Below are positions 28,310 through 37,566 of a stretch of DNA of 64,000 nucleotides, piece by piece. Numbering within the stretch: the stretch's first letter is position 1; each line of letters starts with the position of its first letter. This stretch comes from Mycobacterium cookii. GTDB taxonomy: Bacteria; Actinomycetota; Actinomycetes; Mycobacteriales; Mycobacteriaceae. The notes beneath the pieces were generated by a model. It saw nothing but the letters and a program-made list of their open reading frames with translations. It ran no database searches and was not told the DNA's origin. A program made the translations under genes and the position numbers. Location of the stretch: contig NZ_AP022569.1 of assembly GCF_010727945.1 (NCBI RefSeq), positions 1,550,001 through 1,614,000 of the forward strand. Reading direction: 5' to 3'.

Positions 28310-29338
28310 CTAACGCAGCGGGGCGAACGCGAATTGACGCAGGCCATCGCGCGGATCGACGGCCGCGCGGAAACCCAGCACCTCGGCGGCCCGCGCCGGA
28401 TCGGCGACGATGTGTCGCACGTCGCCGCTGCGATACTGCCCCGTGACGACCGGGGACAACGCGCCATCGCGGGCGTCGCACAGGGCGGTCGCGACCTCGC
28501 GGATCGAAATGGGCTGTCCTGAGCAGACATTGACTGCGGTGAAGCCCTCACGCTCGGATGTCGCCGCAACGTTGGCGGCGGCCACGTCATCGAGGTGGAC
28601 GAAGTCGCGCATCTGACCCCCGTCTTCGAAAACTTTTGGCGGTTCGCCCTTTTCGATCGAGGAGCGGAAGATCGCGGCAACCCCGGAATACGGGGTGTCA
28701 CGCGGCATTCCGGGACCGTAGACGTTGTGGTAGCGCAACGCCACGACCGATCCGCCCGTCGATTCCGACCACGCCAGCGCGTAGTGTTCCTGCGCGGTCT
28801 TGCTGGCCGCGTACAGGCTGCGCGGCCGCAGAGCGGCATCCTCGTCAACGAGCCGCCACTGTAATTCCTCGCCGCCGAGCGGACAGCGATGCTCGAAGAT
28901 CCCGGCGTCCAGGTCGGCCCTCCGCCGCGGTAGCGGGTCGACCGGCCCGTGAGCCGGGCAGGCGTAGCGGCCCTGCCCGTACACCACCATCGACGACGCG
29001 AGCACCAGACGCCGGACCCCAGCGGCGAACATCTGTGCCAGCAGCACCGTTGTAGCCAGATCGTTATGGCCGCCGTAGGCCGGCGCGTCGGCGGCGTCCA
29101 CCCCGGCTCCCACCATCGCGGCCTGATGACACACCAGGTCGACACCTGCCAGCAGCGGGGCCAGCGACGGGCCGTCTCGCACGTCGACCTGGTGGCATCC
29201 CGGCGGCAGCTGCGGATCGGGTCCGTGCGCAGCGGGCAGCAACACGTCGACACCGACGACGTCGTGCCCGTCGGCACGCAGCGCCGAGCCCACCCGCGAA
29301 CCGATGAAACCGGCCGCCCCGGTCAGCAGCACCTTCAC
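28310..29338 (-). CDS. NAD-dependent epimerase/dehydratase (extended SDR)
   Basis: A 342-residue extended short-chain dehydrogenase of UDP-glucose-4-epimerase type. The Rossmann motif is TGAAGFIGSRV near residue 8, the catalytic YAASK motif is near residue 160 (LYAASKTAQEHYA), followed by RYHNVYGPGMP and FVHLDDVAAAN. It is likely to modify a nucleotide-bound sugar for the adjacent glycosyltransferases. The GTG at 29338 gives VKVLLTGAAGF; the open frame continues upstream to 29593 but that part is not conserved and overlaps the lipoprotein gene. Confidence 0.88.
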   Translation of the reverse strand: MKVLLTGAAGFIGSRVGSALRADGHDVVGVDVLLPAAHGPDPQLPPGCHQVDVRDGPSLAPLLAGVDLVCHQAAMVGAGVDAADAPAYGGHNDLATTVLLAQMFAAGVRRLVLASSMVVYGQGRYACPAHGPVDPLPRRRADLDAGIFEHRCPLGGEELQWRLVDEDAALRPRSLYAASKTAQEHYALAWSESTGGSVVALRYHNVYGPGMPRDTPYSGVAAIFRSSIEKGEPPKVFEDGGQMRDFVHLDDVAAANVAATSEREGFTAVNVCSGQPISIREVATALCDARDGALSPVVTGQYRSGDVRHIVADPARAAEVLGFRAAVDPRDGLRQFAFAPLR

Positions 29339-29432
29339 GGCACCCCTATCTCTCTGCGCACCCGCTTGTTGAGCAGCTTCGTATTCCCCTCGAATTCGAC
29401 CACACCGTCTGTGACAGCCGGTGGCTGTTCCC

Positions 29433-30494
29433 TCAGCCCGGCGGTAACAGGTCCGGGGTGACGATCTGCAAGCCGCTGCCACCGTCGGGGTCACTGCCAG
29501 TGACCAATACCGCGCCCGAACGTGAATCGACGGCAACCGAATTGGGCTGTTGCACAGTCGGCAGATCGCCGAGTACCCGCGGCTTCGCCGCATTCGAGGT
29601 GTCGATCACCCGCATCAGGTTGGAGGCGGTCAGCGTGACGTAGAGGCGTCGGCGAACCGCGTCGTAGGCCAGCCCGTAGGGTTTGCCCGGAGCGTCGATC
29701 TTGGCGACCTGCGCAAGTTGCGGATCGATGCGCTCGACGAAGACCGCGCCGCCGTCGGTGTCCGCGAACGCGGCCGCATCGCCCGACATTGCCACTGCGT
29801 GGGTCAGTTTCATCCCGACTGGCCCCTGCGCCACCTGCTGATGAGTCGACCCGTCGTACACCCAAACACCGTTTCCCTGCACGTCGGCAACTGCGGCGTA
29901 TTCACCTACCGCCGCGACACCGCCCGGCTGGACCGGGCCGGCGGGAAGCGACGCGATCACCGTGCCCGCGCGCACGAAAAGCACGCCACCCTCGCGCTCA
30001 TTGGTGACGACGATCGTGCCCCCGGCCGTTTGGGCCGCGTCGTGCGGTTGGCGGCCCACACCCGTTGTGGTGGAGGTTATCCGGCCATCGGCGATGTTCA
30101 GCTCGCATAGTTCATTGGACCCCTCCAGCGGCACCAACAAAGGCCCGTCGGGTCCGGCCAGGCTCAGGTGCCGGGCCGCTCCGTCGGTCGGAACTGTCTG
30201 ACGGACCGCACCGGTGGCGGCGTCGATCAACTCGACGCCGTCTGGGTTACGTACGGCGACGGCCCCAATTCCCGACTCAGCGATGACGATGCCTTCAGGT
30301 GCGTTGCCGATCGGGACAACCTTCCCAGCCGGCGGCACAGCAGGGGCCCCAGCGGGCGCGGGTTCGGCTGGGGGTGTGGTGGCGCGTGCCCGGACCGGGG
30401 CCGTGGTAGGTGCAGGTGAGCCCGTGTCACTGCTGCAACCGGCGACCAGCAGGCCGATCGCCAGCAGGCACACCAGCCTGCAGCGCAAGTTCAC
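29433..30494 (-). CDS. Secreted lipoprotein with YncE-like beta-propeller
   Basis: A 353-residue lipoprotein. A signal sequence with lipobox LLVAGCSS places the lipidated Cys at about residue 20, followed by a Pro/Ala/Thr-rich linker and a domain of repeated blades (GIGAVAVRNPDGVELID, EREGGVLFVRAG, DVQGNGVWVYDG, RRRLYVTLTASNLMRVID) typical of YncE / lactonase-like seven-bladed propellers. It would sit on the outer face of the membrane. The GTG at 30494 is chosen because it starts directly at the signal peptide; the upstream frame to 30563 lacks support. It is 94 bases from the epimerase gene on the same strand. Substrate unknown. Confidence 0.82.
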   Translation of the reverse strand: MNLRCRLVCLLAIGLLVAGCSSDTGSPAPTTAPVRARATTPPAEPAPAGAPAVPPAGKVVPIGNAPEGIVIAESGIGAVAVRNPDGVELIDAATGAVRQTVPTDGAARHLSLAGPDGPLLVPLEGSNELCELNIADGRITSTTTGVGRQPHDAAQTAGGTIVVTNEREGGVLFVRAGTVIASLPAGPVQPGGVAAVGEYAAVADVQGNGVWVYDGSTHQQVAQGPVGMKLTHAVAMSGDAAAFADTDGGAVFVERIDPQLAQVAKIDAPGKPYGLAYDAVRRRLYVTLTASNLMRVIDTSNAAKPRVLGDLPTVQQPNSVAVDSRSGAVLVTGSDPDGGSGLQIVTPDLLPPG

Positions 30495-30805
30495 AACTCC
30501 ACTGTGCCCGACCGTGCCGGTCGTTGAAGTCGAAGCCGTACCACGAGTGGCGGCAAGGTACACACCGACTTATGTTTATGCCAATGCTCAGGAGCATCAG
30601 GGCCTACCCCAACCCGTGCTGCTCAGGTGGCAACCCATTGAGTGTCCGGCAATCCCGTTCCCCATCAGCATCGAATAGCAATTAAATGTCCGATGATGCG
30701 AAAGGGTGGGCACTTGAAGGTCTTCACCTCGCTCCGAGCTCTACTTCCGCCCGCAGCACGCCAGGGCGCACACGCGTCTGCGCCACGTCTCGGTCGGAAG
30801 CGGCG
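30495..30805. other. Divergent intergenic region with probable promoters
   Basis: About 311 bases separate the lipoprotein gene from the divergent methyltransferase gene. The plus-strand frame is open from an ATG at 30686, but residues encoded by 30686-30805 are low in family-like content, so the stretch probably carries the promoters of the two diverging halves of the cluster. No clear repeat or operator was found. Confidence 0.4.
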
Positions 30806-31504
30806 ATGACGCCGGATGTCCGCGAGGCGGCTTCAGTGGGGTCGGCCGACCTGATCTACCGGTCAGCCGCGGCGGGCAGTTCATGCTGGGCCCGCAACCA
30901 TCACGGACACCGTCGTGAATTGCCGATGGCCCGCTGGATGGGAGGGCCGGACACCACGCATGAGGATCGGCTCGCCGATGAGCACGTACTCGGCCATTGC
31001 TCGTGGCGCCCGACTCTGGATTTGGGGTGCGGTCCCGGGCGATTCACTGCTTCTCTGCAGCAGCGCGGATCGCCCGCACTTGGAGTCGACAGTTCGGCAG
31101 CCGCGGTCGAGATGACACGTCGACGCGGGGGCACCGCGATCCGCGGCGACCTGTTCGCACCGTTGCCCGCGGAGGGCAGCTGGGAACGAGTCCTGCTCAT
31201 CGACGGCAATATCGGTATCGGGGGTAATCCAGTCCGGACTTTGAGGCGCGCCGCGGATCTCCTTGCGCATGGTGGCATCGTCATTCTCGAGATGGACTCC
31301 CCGGCAACTCTGTTCTGTTACGAAATGCTCCGCTGGGAAACGGAGCAATACCTGGGGCATTGGTTTCCGTGGTCGCGCGTGGGGGCCGCCGCGCTCGGCG
31401 ACATCGCATCAGCCGCCGGGTTCCTGGTGACTCAGGTCATCGAGATTCACAACCGGGTGATTGCGGTGCTGACAGTCGCAGCCCGTAGCGGAGCGAGTCG
31501 GTAG
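30806..31504 (+). CDS. SAM-dependent class I methyltransferase
   Basis: A 232-residue methyltransferase. Motif I is TLDLGCGPGRF near residue 70, followed by an acidic ribose-binding residue in GVDSSAAAVE, and later VLLIDGNIGIGGNP and GGIVILEMDS, consistent with the class I fold. The ATG at 30806 has GGAAG five bases upstream; an earlier ATG at 30686 would add 40 residues of poor quality. It begins the plus-strand half of the cluster and is followed after 10 bases by the molybdopterin oxidoreductase gene. Similar enzymes accompany the GT2/epimerase/oxidoreductase genes in other actinomycetes, as remembered; the substrate is unknown. Confidence 0.82.
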   Translation: MTPDVREAASVGSADLIYRSAAAGSSCWARNHHGHRRELPMARWMGGPDTTHEDRLADEHVLGHCSWRPTLDLGCGPGRFTASLQQRGSPALGVDSSAAAVEMTRRRGGTAIRGDLFAPLPAEGSWERVLLIDGNIGIGGNPVRTLRRAADLLAHGGIVILEMDSPATLFCYEMLRWETEQYLGHWFPWSRVGAAALGDIASAAGFLVTQVIEIHNRVIAVLTVAARSGASR

Positions 31505-31514
31505 CCTGACGAAG

Positions 31515-32876
31515 ATGGTGTCGCGTTCGGGTGAAGGCCCCGACGAAGATGGTCAGGCAGGCGACGCGATCGAGGCGCCCTTCGGGTTTCCCGCACCGCT
31601 GTGGCGGGCGCTGGAGCGGCACCGCCCGCCCGGGATGGGTCTGCTGCAGCGGTGGCGCAGCCCGCTGCGGGGGCCCTGGCTGACGTCGGTATTCGGGTCG
31701 GTGCTGCTGGTCGGGCTGCCGGTGCTGATCCTGACCGGGCTGCTGTCCTACATCGCCTACGGTCCGCAATTCGGTCAGGCCATCCCGCACGACGTCGGAT
31801 GGCTCAAACTGCCCACCTTCGATTGGCCGAGTCGGCCTTCGTGGCTTTACCGCCTCACACAAGGTGTGCACGTCGGTTTGGGTCTGATCATCATTCCGGT
31901 GGTGCTGGCCAAGCTCTGGTCGGTGATTCCCCGATTGTTCGCGTGGCCACCACTGCGCTCGATCGCGCAACTTGTCGAGCGGCTGTCGTTGTTGATGCTG
32001 GTCGGAGGAATCCTCTTCGAGCTCGCCACCGGGGTGCTCAACATCCAGTACGACTACATCTTCGGGTTCAGCTTTTACACCGCGCACTACTACGGGGCGT
32101 GGGTATTCGTCGCCGGTTTCGTCATCCACGTGCTGATCAAGTTGCCGAAGATGGTCACCGGTCTGCGTTCCCTGTCGTTTCGCACCGTGCTGCGCACTTC
32201 ACGCGCCGACACCCGTCCCGAACCGCCCGACGTCGACGGGCTGGTCGCCGCCTATCCCGCGCCGGCAACGGTGAGTCGCCGGGGCGCGCTGGCATTGGTC
32301 GGGGGTGGCGTCCTGTTCGTCGCGGTGCTTACCGCCGGCCAAACGCTCGGCGGCTTCACCCGCCGTGCTGCGCTGCTGTTGCCGCGCGGACGCAGCCGCG
32401 GCGACGGGCCCAACGATTTCGAGGTCAACAGGACCGCTGCGGCTGCCGCGATCAGACCGGCCGATACCGGCGCCACCTGGCGACTCGCCGTGCATGGTCC
32501 GTCAGGACGGCTACTGCTGGACCGGGCCGCCCTCGAAGCGATGCCGCAGCACACCGCCGAACTGCCGATCGCATGCGTCGAAGGGTGGTCGACCACCCAA
32601 TCGTGGAGCGGGGTTCGCCTGCGCGACCTGGCTGTCTTGGCCGGGATAACCACGCCTGCCCGGGCGATGGTGCGTTCACTGGAGCGCTTTGGTGGGTTCA
32701 ATCATGCGGTCCTGCAGGCCAACCAGGTGGCCAATCCCGATGCGCTGCTTGCCCTTCGGGTCAACGGCGTCGACCTGTCGATGGATCACGGCTATCCCGC
32801 GCGCATCATCGTGCCCGCGCTGCCCGGTGTGCACAACACCAAATGGGTACGGTCCATCGAATTCGGGCAGCCCTGA
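31515..32876 (+). CDS. Cytochrome b561-like membrane domain fused to molybdopterin oxidoreductase domain
   Basis: A 453-residue two-part protein. The first 230 residues hold about four to five helices with histidines that could bind heme (LTQGVHVGLG, FYTAHYYGAW, GFVIHVLIK), like the transmembrane cytochrome b of YedZ/NarI-type systems. After another helix (about 255-280) comes a domain of the sulfite-oxidase / MsrP molybdopterin family, with the cofactor Cys in LPIACVEGWSTTQSW near residue 356 and DHGYPARIIVPAL near 420. It is therefore a candidate membrane redox enzyme drawing electrons from the quinone pool. Linked to the methyltransferase upstream and a membrane protein gene 1 base downstream. 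Confidence 0.85.
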   Translation: MVSRSGEGPDEDGQAGDAIEAPFGFPAPLWRALERHRPPGMGLLQRWRSPLRGPWLTSVFGSVLLVGLPVLILTGLLSYIAYGPQFGQAIPHDVGWLKLPTFDWPSRPSWLYRLTQGVHVGLGLIIIPVVLAKLWSVIPRLFAWPPLRSIAQLVERLSLLMLVGGILFELATGVLNIQYDYIFGFSFYTAHYYGAWVFVAGFVIHVLIKLPKMVTGLRSLSFRTVLRTSRADTRPEPPDVDGLVAAYPAPATVSRRGALALVGGGVLFVAVLTAGQTLGGFTRRAALLLPRGRSRGDGPNDFEVNRTAAAAAIRPADTGATWRLAVHGPSGRLLLDRAALEAMPQHTAELPIACVEGWSTTQSWSGVRLRDLAVLAGITTPARAMVRSLERFGGFNHAVLQANQVANPDALLALRVNGVDLSMDHGYPARIIVPALPGVHNTKWVRSIEFGQP

Positions 32877-32877
32877 C

Positions 32878-33450
32878 ATGCGCGCACTGATCACCCGGTT
32901 CACCGCCTTCTACGGCGCTAACCCATTACACCTGCTTGGCACGATCGCCGCGTGGGCACTGGCGGGATATGTCGTGACTCTGCTTGGCCCGCAAGCCCTA
33001 TGGAACCACAAGGTGTGGTGGCAGTCGATCGCGGTCTGGTTTCTCGCTGCAATCGTCGCTCACGACCTGGTCCTGTTTCCGCTCTACGCCCTCGCCGACC
33101 GCTCCGTCACGGGCGCATTCGCAGCTGTTCGAGGTCGACGGAAAGGGCCCTCACCGTGGGTGTCGCCGCTGAATTATCTCCGTGTCCCGACCCTGGCGGC
33201 GGGGCTGTCGCTGCTGCTGTTCTTTCCCGGAATCATCCAACAGGGACAACCGAGCTACGTCGCGGCCACCGGGCAGAACCAACAGCCGTTCTTCGGGCGC
33301 TGGCTGCTGCTGGTTGCCGCCCTGTACGGTCTCAGCGCGCTGGCCTACGCCAGCCGGTTCGCTCTGACCGGGCACCGCGGGAAAGCCACCGACATTCACA
33401 TCGATGCCGACGCCGAGGACACGGGCAGCGACCCAAAACTTCGACCATAG
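32878..33450 (+). CDS. Integral membrane protein of the cluster
   Basis: A 190-residue membrane protein with about four helices (around 17-37, 50-72, 100-120, 143-162). The N-terminal half includes HDLVLFPLYALAD and the central part PLNYLRVPTLAAGLSLLLFFP, patterns seen in small actinobacterial membrane proteins beside this type of oxidoreductase. The tail is polar and acidic (DIHIDADAEDTGS). It starts one base after the oxidoreductase stop, indicating coupled expression. Function unknown; perhaps an assembly or electron-transfer partner of the neighbouring oxidoreductase. Confidence 0.75.
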   Translation: MRALITRFTAFYGANPLHLLGTIAAWALAGYVVTLLGPQALWNHKVWWQSIAVWFLAAIVAHDLVLFPLYALADRSVTGAFAAVRGRRKGPSPWVSPLNYLRVPTLAAGLSLLLFFPGIIQQGQPSYVAATGQNQQPFFGRWLLLVAALYGLSALAYASRFALTGHRGKATDIHIDADAEDTGSDPKLRP

Positions 33451-33460
33451 GCTGGTCTCT

Positions 33461-34816
33461 GTGAAGATCGGACGCCGCGAGGCCGTCGCGGCGCTGCTGG
33501 GCATGGCACTGGTCGTAGCGGCTTTCGTGGTGCCCCATTTGAGCTTGGGCCTTATTACCCCACTGATCCGCAGCACCCCGCAGCAGATCCACGATTACGC
33601 TTCGACCGCACCACTTTTCGGCTGGTGGAAAGCCCATGTCGGCTGGGGCAGCATCCCGGCCGTCGCCATCGGTATTGCAGCGTTGCTGTGGGGCCCAAGC
33701 CTCGCGCAGCGAATGTCGTGGCGGGTGCTCACACTCGTGGTCTGGTCCACGTCGTGCGGCTGGGCTTTTTCGTTGGCGATGATCGACGGCTGGCAGCTCG
33801 GGTTCGCGGGGCGGCTGGTCGCCCGCCACGAATATCTGCGGCAAGTGCCGACGATCACCGATATCCCAGAGATGCTGCGGACCTTCTCCGGCCGCATCCT
33901 CGACTTTCAGCCCAATTCGTGGATCACCCACGTGTCCGGACATCCGCCCGGTGCACTGCTGACATTCGTGTGGCTCGACCGCATCGGCCTGAGCGGCGGT
34001 GCGTGGGCAGGTGCGTTTTGTCTGCTGGTCGGGTCAAGCGCGGCGACCGCGGTGATCGTCGCGGTGCGCGCTGTGTCCGATGAGCCGACCGCGCGGCTGG
34101 CCGCACCGTTCGTCGCGGTCGCACCGACCGCGATCTGGATTGCCGTTTCCGCAGATGCCTACTTCGCCGGTGTCGCCGCTTGGGGTATCGCCTTGCTGGC
34201 ACTCGCGGCGAGCCGCACGGTCCGCTGGCCCATTCCCGTTGCCGCCGGTGCCGGACTGCTGCTGGGCTGGGCGATCTTCTTGAACTACGGACTGATGTTG
34301 ATGGGGCTGCCCGCGCTGGCGGTGCTCATTGCCGTGCGTAACCGCCGGGCAGCGCTGACCGCATTGGCCGCCGCGGTGCCCGCCGCGGTGGCGGTGGCGG
34401 TGGCGTTCGCGGTGGCGGGGTTCTGCTGGTTCGACGGTTATACCCTTGTGCAGCAACGCTACTGGCAGGGTATCGCGGCGATCCGGCCGTTCCAGTACTG
34501 GAGCTGGGCGAACCTGGCGTCGGTCGCGTGCGCGATCGGCCTAGGCAGCGTGGCCGGATTGGGTCGGGTCTTCGATATCGCCGCGATCCGTCGGCGTTCC
34601 GGTCTGCACCTGCTGGTACTGGCCGCGATCACTGCAATCCTATGCGCCGATCTGAGCATGCTGAGTAAGGCCGAAACCGAACGCATCTGGCTACCGTTCA
34701 TGGTGTGGTTGACCGCGGCGCCGGCCTTGCTGCCCCCCTCAACCCACCGATGGTGGCTGGCCGCCAACGTCATCGGCGCCCTCGCTATCAACCATTTCAT
34801 CCTCACCAACTGGTAG
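33461..34816 (+). CDS. Polytopic membrane glycosyltransferase-like protein
   Basis: A 451-residue protein with about ten to twelve membrane helices. The first exported loop carries acidic and aromatic residues (WKAHVGWG, RTFSGRILDFQPNSW, HVSGHPPGAL), reminiscent of GT-C mannosyl- or arabinosyltransferases that use polyprenyl-phosphate sugars, though no exact family was recognised. C-terminal segments WLPFMVWLTAAPAL and ADLSMLSKAETERIW support a transferase-like topology. The GTG at 33461 is chosen; the frame is open from 33404. The gene is 10 bases after its membrane-protein neighbour and ends 69 bases from the convergent nadE. Confidence 0.72.
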   Translation: MKIGRREAVAALLGMALVVAAFVVPHLSLGLITPLIRSTPQQIHDYASTAPLFGWWKAHVGWGSIPAVAIGIAALLWGPSLAQRMSWRVLTLVVWSTSCGWAFSLAMIDGWQLGFAGRLVARHEYLRQVPTITDIPEMLRTFSGRILDFQPNSWITHVSGHPPGALLTFVWLDRIGLSGGAWAGAFCLLVGSSAATAVIVAVRAVSDEPTARLAAPFVAVAPTAIWIAVSADAYFAGVAAWGIALLALAASRTVRWPIPVAAGAGLLLGWAIFLNYGLMLMGLPALAVLIAVRNRRAALTALAAAVPAAVAVAVAFAVAGFCWFDGYTLVQQRYWQGIAAIRPFQYWSWANLASVACAIGLGSVAGLGRVFDIAAIRRRSGLHLLVLAAITAILCADLSMLSKAETERIWLPFMVWLTAAPALLPPSTHRWWLAANVIGALAINHFILTNW

Positions 34817-34885
34817 CCGCGCCAGCCGGTCGCGACGGGTGATCGCCGCGAAGCGCGCGCAGTCGATGCTGTCCAGCGACACGCT

Positions 34886-36928
34886 CTAATCCTCGGGAAC
34901 CTCGCGCTCGATCTCGTCGAGCCAGGCCTGCGCCGACATGTCCGACGGTGCGCGCCAGTCGCCGCGCGGCGACAGCGCGCCGCCGTGAGACACCTTGGGG
35001 CCGTTGGGCAACGCGGAGCGTTTGAACTGGCTGAAAGAGTAGAACCGCTGCACAAAGACGTGCAGCCAATGCCGAATCTCCTTGAGCGAGTATGACGGTC
35101 GCTTGTTCGCCGGGAATCCCGGCGGCCAGTTGCCCCGCTCGGCGTCGCTCCACGCGTGCCACGCCAGGAACGCGACCTTCGACGGCCGGAACCCATAGCG
35201 CAACACGTGGAACAGCGAAAAGTCCTGCAGGGCGAACGGCCCCACTTTCGCCTCGCTGCTCTGCAGCTCCTCCTCCTCACCGCTGGGAACGAGCTCGGGG
35301 GTGATCTCGGTGTCAAGCACCGACTGCAGCACCTGCGTGACCGCTGAGTCGAACTCACCCGAGGCGATGACCCAGCGGATCAGATGCTGGATCAGCGTTT
35401 TCGGCACGCCGGCGTTGACGTTGTAATGCGACATCTGATCGCCCACACCGTAGGTCGACCAACCCAGCCCGAGCTCGGACAGATCGCCGGTGCCCAACAC
35501 GATGCCGCCGCGCTGATTGGCCAATCGGAAGAGATAGTCGGTGCGCAGCCCGGCCTGCACGTTCTCGAATGTGACGTCATAGACCTTCTCGCCGCTGGAG
35601 AACGGGTGACCCATCTCCTTGAGCATCAGCTTGGCGGTTTCGGTGATGTCGATCTCGGCGAAGGTCACCCCGAGGGCGCGGCACAATTCGACCGCATTGC
35701 GTTTGGTGTGCTCACCGGTGGCGAAGCCCGGCAGGGTGAACGCGAGAATGTCGCTGCGGGGCCGCGCTTCTCGGTCCATCGCGCGCGCCGCGACGATCAG
35801 CGCGTGCGTCGAGTCCAGCCCACCGGAGACTCCGATGACGACCTTCGGAAAGTCCAACGCGCGCAGCCGTTGTTCGAGCCCGGCGACCTGAATGCTGTAG
35901 CCCTCGTAGCAGTCCTGTTGCAGCCGTTGCGGATCGGCGGGCACGAACGGGAAGCGCTCGATTCGCCGGTGCAGCCCGATGTCACCGGCCGGCGGGTCCA
36001 GCTGGAATTCGATTCGCCGAAACGAGTCCGCTGAAGTCCGGTGGTGACGACGGTTGTCGTCGAAGGTGCCCATCCGCAGCCGTTCAGCGCGAAGCAGCTC
36101 GAGGTCGACGTCGGCGACGCTGCGCCGCTCGCCTCTGGGGAATCGCTCGGATTCGGCGAGCAGGACGCCGTTCTCCCACACCATCGTCTGACCGTCCCAC
36201 GCCAAGTCGGTCGTCGACTCGCCCGCACCCGCAGCGGCATATACGTAGGCGGCCAGGCAGCGCAGCGACGCCGAGCGGGCCAGCAGCGCCCGGTCGTCGG
36301 CGCGGCCGATCGTGATAGGGCTGCCAGACATGTTGGCCAGCACCGTCGCGCCCGCCAGTGCGGCTTGCGCGCTCGGCGGAATCGGCACGAACATGTCCTC
36401 GCAGATTTCGACGTGCAGGACGAAGCCGGACAGATCGGACGCCGCGAACAGCAAGTCCGCGCCGAAGGGCACCTCGGCGCCGGCGACCCTGATGGTGCCG
36501 TGTTCGTCGTCGCCCGGCGCGATCTGGCGACGCTCGTAGAACTCGCGGTAGGTGGGCAGGTACGACTTGGGCACCACCCCGAGCACCGCGCCGCCGTGGA
36601 TGACGACGGCGGTGTTGTAGATGCGGTGTCGGGAGCGCAGTGGGGCGCCGACCACCAGCACCGGCAGCAGATCGGCCGACGCCGTGACGACGTCGACAAG
36701 TGCGTTCTCGACGGCGTCCAGCAGCACGTCCTGCAGCAGGATGTCCTCGATCGAGTAGCCCGACAACGTCAGCTCCGGAAATACAGCCAGCCCGACGCCG
36801 TCGTCGTGGCACTGGCGGGCCAGCCGAAGAATCGACTCGGCGTTGGCCGCCGGGTCGCCGATCGAGGCGTGGTGCGTGCATGCGGCGACCCGGGCAAAGC
36901 CCTGGCTGTAGGCGTTGTAAAAGTCCAT
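34886..36928 (-). CDS. nadE: Glutamine-dependent NAD+ synthetase
   Basis: A 680-residue two-domain enzyme that amidates nicotinate adenine dinucleotide using glutamine. The N-terminal nitrilase-like glutaminase has Glu in VFPELTLSGY, Lys in VPKSYLPTY and the catalytic Cys in VEICEDMF near residue 175. The C-terminal synthetase has the P-loop SGGLDSTHA near residue 370 and FKRSALPNGPK near the end. Size and sequence match M. tuberculosis NadE (Rv2438c). The ATG at 36928 gives the family N-terminus (MDFYNAYSQGFARVA); the frame is open to 37063 without support. nadD lies at 15322-15942. Confidence 0.95.
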   Translation of the reverse strand: MDFYNAYSQGFARVAACTHHASIGDPAANAESILRLARQCHDDGVGLAVFPELTLSGYSIEDILLQDVLLDAVENALVDVVTASADLLPVLVVGAPLRSRHRIYNTAVVIHGGAVLGVVPKSYLPTYREFYERRQIAPGDDEHGTIRVAGAEVPFGADLLFAASDLSGFVLHVEICEDMFVPIPPSAQAALAGATVLANMSGSPITIGRADDRALLARSASLRCLAAYVYAAAGAGESTTDLAWDGQTMVWENGVLLAESERFPRGERRSVADVDLELLRAERLRMGTFDDNRRHHRTSADSFRRIEFQLDPPAGDIGLHRRIERFPFVPADPQRLQQDCYEGYSIQVAGLEQRLRALDFPKVVIGVSGGLDSTHALIVAARAMDREARPRSDILAFTLPGFATGEHTKRNAVELCRALGVTFAEIDITETAKLMLKEMGHPFSSGEKVYDVTFENVQAGLRTDYLFRLANQRGGIVLGTGDLSELGLGWSTYGVGDQMSHYNVNAGVPKTLIQHLIRWVIASGEFDSAVTQVLQSVLDTEITPELVPSGEEEELQSSEAKVGPFALQDFSLFHVLRYGFRPSKVAFLAWHAWSDAERGNWPPGFPANKRPSYSLKEIRHWLHVFVQRFYSFSQFKRSALPNGPKVSHGGALSPRGDWRAPSDMSAQAWLDEIEREVPED

Positions 36929-37096
36929 CGCCCCTCTATTGTCGCCTAACCTGCGGCAATCCTGAAAGATGCGGCGCCCGAGGTGGTGTGCCGACCCGAT
37001 TTCGGCAAGACCCGCGAGGCCCGTTTCCTGGACATTCCGTCTACTGGACCGCCAATATTGCACAGGTATTTATCTGCCTCGAAAAGGAGAACGATC

Positions 37097-37516
37097 ATGA
37101 TTCGACGATGTTTTGCCGCCACCGCAATATTCAGCGGGCTGGCGACCGCTCTCGCGGCTCCCGCCTTGAGCGACATGAACGGGCACTACACCTTCACCGA
37201 AACGGACGCGGCGGGTCAGTCCGCGAGCAGCGACTGGTACGTCACCCCCTGCGGCGACGGCTGCGCAGCAGTCGCTCTCAAACCGGGTGGGCCGACCAAG
37301 CAGGCACACCTCGTCAACGGTCAGTGGAGTCTGGACAGCACCGACAGCTTGGAGTGCGAGGACGGCTCCCACGCTCCCGACGCCACCACCGCGCATTTCA
37401 CTTGGGATCCCAACACCCTTACCGGGACCGTCGTCTCCACCGATGTGAAGCCCGTCTGCGGCCAGCAAGCAGGCCATCAGGAGACCAACAACATGAAACT
37501 CGTCTTGGTGCCCTGA
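37097..37516 (+). CDS. Small secreted protein with four cysteines
   Basis: A 139-residue protein with a signal peptide (RRCFAATAIFSGLATALAAP, cleavage probably after an Ala-x-Ala-type site before ALSDMNG). The mature part has GHYTFTETDAAGQSASS, then WYVTPCGDGCAAVAL and later cysteines in LECEDG and KPVCGQQ, which could form two disulfides. It resembles small secreted mycobacterial proteins of unknown function with the TPCG-x-GC pattern. The start is well supported by AGGAG at 37085-37089, seven bases before the ATG at 37097. It is divergent from nadE and followed by the sirtuin gene after 50 bases. Confidence 0.78.
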   Translation: MIRRCFAATAIFSGLATALAAPALSDMNGHYTFTETDAAGQSASSDWYVTPCGDGCAAVALKPGGPTKQAHLVNGQWSLDSTDSLECEDGSHAPDATTAHFTWDPNTLTGTVVSTDVKPVCGQQAGHQETNNMKLVLVP

Positions 37517-37566
37517 CGCATCCTTGACCGCCCCCGGGGCGCCCGCCGGTCCGTACTCTCGAATGG

